Shown: piece by piece, positions 19,995-22,022 of the stretch
How positions within the stretch are numbered: position 1 is the first letter of the stretch
Layout of the letters: each line of letters starts with the position of its first letter
Assembly (NCBI GenBank): GCA_035762175.1
Contig: DASTPP010000384.1
Location: 1-22,022, forward strand
Length of the DNA stretch: 22,022 nt
Direction: 5' to 3'
Source: DASTPP01 sp035762175
GTDB taxonomy: Bacteria; Myxococcota_A; Polyangia; Polyangiales; Polyangiaceae
The notes under the pieces: model-generated
The model's input: the letters and a program-made list of their open reading frames with translations, nothing else
Databases searched by the model: none
What the model was told of the DNA's origin: nothing
Translations under genes and position numbers: made by a program

Positions 19995-20813
19995 TCAGGG
20001 GGCCGTGGACGTGATGAACCCGAGCACGTCGCGGTGGAACCGCTCGGCGTGGGTGATGAAGATGCCGTGCGCGGCGTCATCGTAGCGGCAAAACTTCGCC
20101 CCCCGCACGAGCCCGGCCGCCGCCTCGCCGAAGGCCGCGGGCACGCTCTGGTCGAGCGCGCCGTGCAGCACGAGCACGGGCAGATCGAGGCCGCGCAGGT
20201 CGTCGCGCAGGTCGAGGGCCGTCGTCGCGCCCTTCCAGACCGCGAGCAAGACGTAGAGGGGCACCGACTCCATCAGCCGCGCCCCCCAATCGACCAACGC
20301 GTCCGACGACGCGGGCGTGAAGAAGCCTCGCTTGTTCTCGGCGACCCAGCCCGCGAAGTCTCGCCGCCATCGGTCCGCCGACGCCTCGGCGAGCGCGGGG
20401 TCGATGCCCTCGGGGTAGTCGTCGGCGCGCGTCAACCGCGGCGCGGTCGGCGCCACCAGCACGGCGCGGCGGACGCGGCCCTCTGCGCCGTACCGCGCGA
20501 GGTAGCGGACGACCTCGGCCCCCCCGAGCGAGTGCCCGACGAGCGTGACGCCGCGCAGGTCGAGGCGCCGGAGGACCGCGGCCAGATCGCCGGCCAAGGT
20601 GTCGAGGTCGTAGCCCCCCGACGGCACGTCGGACCGCCCGTGCCCCCGGCGGTCGAACGTGACGCAGCGCAGGCCGCGCTCGACGAAGAACGGTACGTTG
20701 TAGTTCCAGATGTCGCAAGGCATCGCCTGGCTCGCGACGAAGACGACCGGGTCGCCTTCGCCCCAGTCGCGGTAATGAAGGTTGATTCGGCCCTCGGTCT
20801 CGATAAACCCCAT
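19995..20813 (-). CDS. Alpha/beta hydrolase (haloperoxidase/esterase-like)
   Basis: A 272-residue alpha/beta hydrolase. VTFDRRGHGRSDVPSGGYDL (about 50-69) is the typical oxyanion-side motif. TLVGHSLGGAEVVRYLARYG carries the nucleophile Ser in GHSLGG. LPVLVLHGALDQSVP gives the acid Asp and AHGIFITHAERFH the catalytic His. A lid region with ADRWRRDFAGWVAENKRGFF is as in bacterial non-haem haloperoxidase-like esterases. ATG 20813-20811 has a near-perfect AGGAGGTG site five bases away, the strongest in the window, so it should be well expressed. It heads an operon with the NTF2-like and MmyB-type genes; a palindrome at 20862 lies in its promoter region. Confidence 0.9.
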   Translation of the reverse strand: MGFIETEGRINLHYRDWGEGDPVVFVASQAMPCDIWNYNVPFFVERGLRCVTFDRRGHGRSDVPSGGYDLDTLAGDLAAVLRRLDLRGVTLVGHSLGGAEVVRYLARYGAEGRVRRAVLVAPTAPRLTRADDYPEGIDPALAEASADRWRRDFAGWVAENKRGFFTPASSDALVDWGARLMESVPLYVLLAVWKGATTALDLRDDLRGLDLPVLVLHGALDQSVPAAFGEAAAGLVRGAKFCRYDDAAHGIFITHAERFHRDVLGFITSTAP

Positions 20814-20861
20814 GGGGCACCTCCTGCGCCCAGAGATGGCGGCCCCGGGCCCCGCCGGCGA

Positions 20862-20876
20862 TTACCTGCGAGGTAA
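20862..20876. promoter_or_regulatory. Palindromic operator candidate for the hydrolase operon
   Basis: TTACCTGCGAGGTAA has perfect 6-bp arms around GCG, 49-63 bases upstream of the hydrolase ATG, where a promoter would lie. The gap 20814-21075 is otherwise empty and divides divergent genes. The MmyB-type regulator of the same operon is the natural candidate to bind it. Confidence 0.5.
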
Positions 20877-21075
20877 AGTCAGGTCGCCGGGCCCCCGGCG
20901 AGGGCGCCACGGCCCCGCCCGAGGGGCCGCCCGGGGGCGGCAGACGGCCGCCGGCGGCAGGCACCCCCGCGACGGCGCGAAGCACTCGACGCCCCGGCCT
21001 TTACATTCGCGCCCGGCGGAAACTACCGGGGTGCGAACGGTGAGCGCCCCCGCCAGGCGCCCCGCCGAGGTCACC

Positions 21076-21963
21076 ATGCAGCTCGAAAATTCACCCACGG
21101 CCACCGAAGCCCCCTGGGGCGCGTGGCAAACCGGCCCCGCCGGGCGCCCGCGCGAGGGCTTCGCCCGAGAAAGAGAGCTCGTGCTCTTGCTCGGGTGGGG
21201 CGGGAGCAGCCCGAAGCAGCTCGAGCCCTTCGCCCAGATGCACCGCGAACTGGGCCGAGAGGCGCGCGTCTTCATCTTCCGGATGTTCCGCGGGCTGCTT
21301 CGGCTCGGGGGCGAGCGGCCGGCCATCGGGCTCGAGGCGGCGTGGCTCGCCGCCGCCGCGGCCGAGCGCCCCGTCATCATTCACTCGTTCAGCGACAACG
21401 GCTCCTTCACCTTCTGTGAGCTGTTGGGCGCGCTACGCGATAGCCCCGAGGGGCGCCGCGTCATCGCCAACCTGCGCGGCGCCATCTTCGACTCTGGCCC
21501 CGCCCTCTACGCGGCGAGCCCCGAAGACTTCTCGGCCCGGTTCGCGAACGCCCTGACGCCGATCTGCTTGCGCCGACTGGGTCTGCCGGCCCGGCAGCGC
21601 CATGCCGTCGCGACGCCCGCCCTGAGGGCGTGCTTCCGGCTGTATCAGGCCTGCTGGGCGAGCACGGTGCGACGCCTCGTCGGCTCGTACGAGGGGGTGT
21701 CGGCCGACTACCCGCGGCGCCCACACCTCTTTCTGTACTCGAGCGACGACCCGGTCAGCCCTCGGCGCGACGTCGAGGCGTTCGCCGCCCGGCAGAGGGC
21801 GAGGGGCGTGTCGGTCGAGGCGAGGTGGCCGAGCCAGCCCATCACCGCCCGCGCCCCGGCTCGAGACGTTCGACCAGCAGCGCGTCACCTGGCTTCGTCG
21901 CGCAGCACGAGCGGCGGGGCGCGCTGGAGGTCGGCGGCGCGGTCTTCGTACTGTTCGCAATAG
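21076..21963 (+). CDS. DUF829/TMEM53-type alpha/beta hydrolase, C-terminus possibly frameshifted
   Basis: A 295-residue frame from ATG 21076 (GTG 21031 possible). ELVLLLGWGGSSPKQLEPFA (about 35-54) is the hallmark of DUF829 proteins. RPVIIHSFSDNGSFTFCELL contains the nucleophile Ser (HSFSDNG), IFDSGPA is the following conserved block, and LFLYSSDDPVSPRRDVEAFA holds the acid. The family ends 'W..S.HV.H.R.HPExY...V..FL'. In the annotated frame this region reads PSQPITARAPARDVRPAARH, which lacks it. Other frames read AHHRPRP and then LETFDQQRVTWLRRAARA. One or two small indels near 21840-21860 would restore the catalytic His end, so the gene may be damaged or the sequence may carry an error. It overlaps the convergent gene at 21885. 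Confidence 0.75.
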   Translation: MQLENSPTATEAPWGAWQTGPAGRPREGFARERELVLLLGWGGSSPKQLEPFAQMHRELGREARVFIFRMFRGLLRLGGERPAIGLEAAWLAAAAAERPVIIHSFSDNGSFTFCELLGALRDSPEGRRVIANLRGAIFDSGPALYAASPEDFSARFANALTPICLRRLGLPARQRHAVATPALRACFRLYQACWASTVRRLVGSYEGVSADYPRRPHLFLYSSDDPVSPRRDVEAFAARQRARGVSVEARWPSQPITARAPARDVRPAARHLASSRSTSGGARWRSAARSSYCSQ

Positions 21964-22022
21964 CCGCCTTCGAACCGGCAGGCGGCCTCGCGCGAGGGCG
22001 CCGGTTTGCAGTCGCGCGCCAA
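21885..22022 (-). CDS. C-terminal end of a Cys-containing, probably secreted protein (5' end outside window)
   Basis: A minus frame enters from the right edge and stops at TGA 21887-21885, giving 45 residues: ARDCKPAPSREAACRFEGGY, then CEQYEDRAADLQRAPPLVLR. Three Cys in 19 residues with CRFEGGYC spacing suggest disulfides and an exported protein. No family was recognised. It converges on the DUF829-type gene and overlaps its 3' end by 79 bases, which supports an earlier true end for that gene. Confidence 0.45.
   Translation of the reverse strand: MARDCKPAPSREAACRFEGGYCEQYEDRAADLQRAPPLVLRDEAR

Overview
The window is very GC-rich (roughly 70% or more by eye) with strong G/C third positions. 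It looks like chromosome from a large-genome Myxococcota (Polyangia-type) bacterium. The best support is a secreted protein (4169-5275, minus) ending in a MYXO-CTERM-like signal (Gly-rich stretch, one Cys, membrane helix, Arg cluster). A lipoprotein-like carboxypeptidase-regulatory-like family member and an ECF42-type sigma factor fit this.

Layout. (1) 1-2875, plus: a tightly coupled cluster of phage late-gene character: the end of an unknown protein, a zinc-ribbon protein, a GT-B glycosyltransferase, a membrane-anchored lytic transglycosylase, a holin-like protein and a 55-aa membrane protein. (2) 2812-4110: debris, namely an IS66 tnpA/tnpB remnant, a hairpin, a 5'-truncated DUF2269 gene and a scrap of an S9 peptidase. 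(3) 4169-10184: mostly intact genes: the MYXO-CTERM protein, a 5'-truncated UPF0126/TRIC gene, a yellow/MRJP-type lipoprotein, an Fe-S uracil-DNA glycosylase, and an isochorismatase-type hydrolase overlapping a GlxA-type regulator. (4) 10168-11365: debris: a WD40 fragment, a frameshifted flavoprotein and an AraC gene with an internal deletion. (5) 11551-13285: a DGPF/YCII + ECF42 sigma pair with a candidate ECF42 promoter. (6) 13295-14985: a 5'-truncated surface-protein gene, unassigned sequence, an unusual inverted-repeat-rich noncoding island (14407-14685) and a DUF1330-like scrap. (7) 15073-22022: intact accessory metabolic and regulatory genes: DUF488, an S41 lipoprotein peptidase, a Rid-family protein, a TfoX-like protein with a histone-H1-like tail, a minus-strand operon (alpha/beta hydrolase, NTF2-like, MmyB-type regulator), a DUF829/TMEM53 hydrolase, and the end of a minus-strand Cys-containing gene.

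The most unusual signals are two. First, a ~130-bp repeat occurs three times (5577, 10716, 13910), alignable without gaps, in one orientation. Each copy is open in one frame and runs in phase into downstream sequence; two copies precede recognisably 5'-truncated genes, and one also abuts a truncated gene on its other side. Second, the island at 14407-14685 packs several inverted repeats and a ~40-bp direct repeat into less than 300 bp. Neither matches a named element I can recognise. All family assignments are from reading translations by eye; no database search was run.
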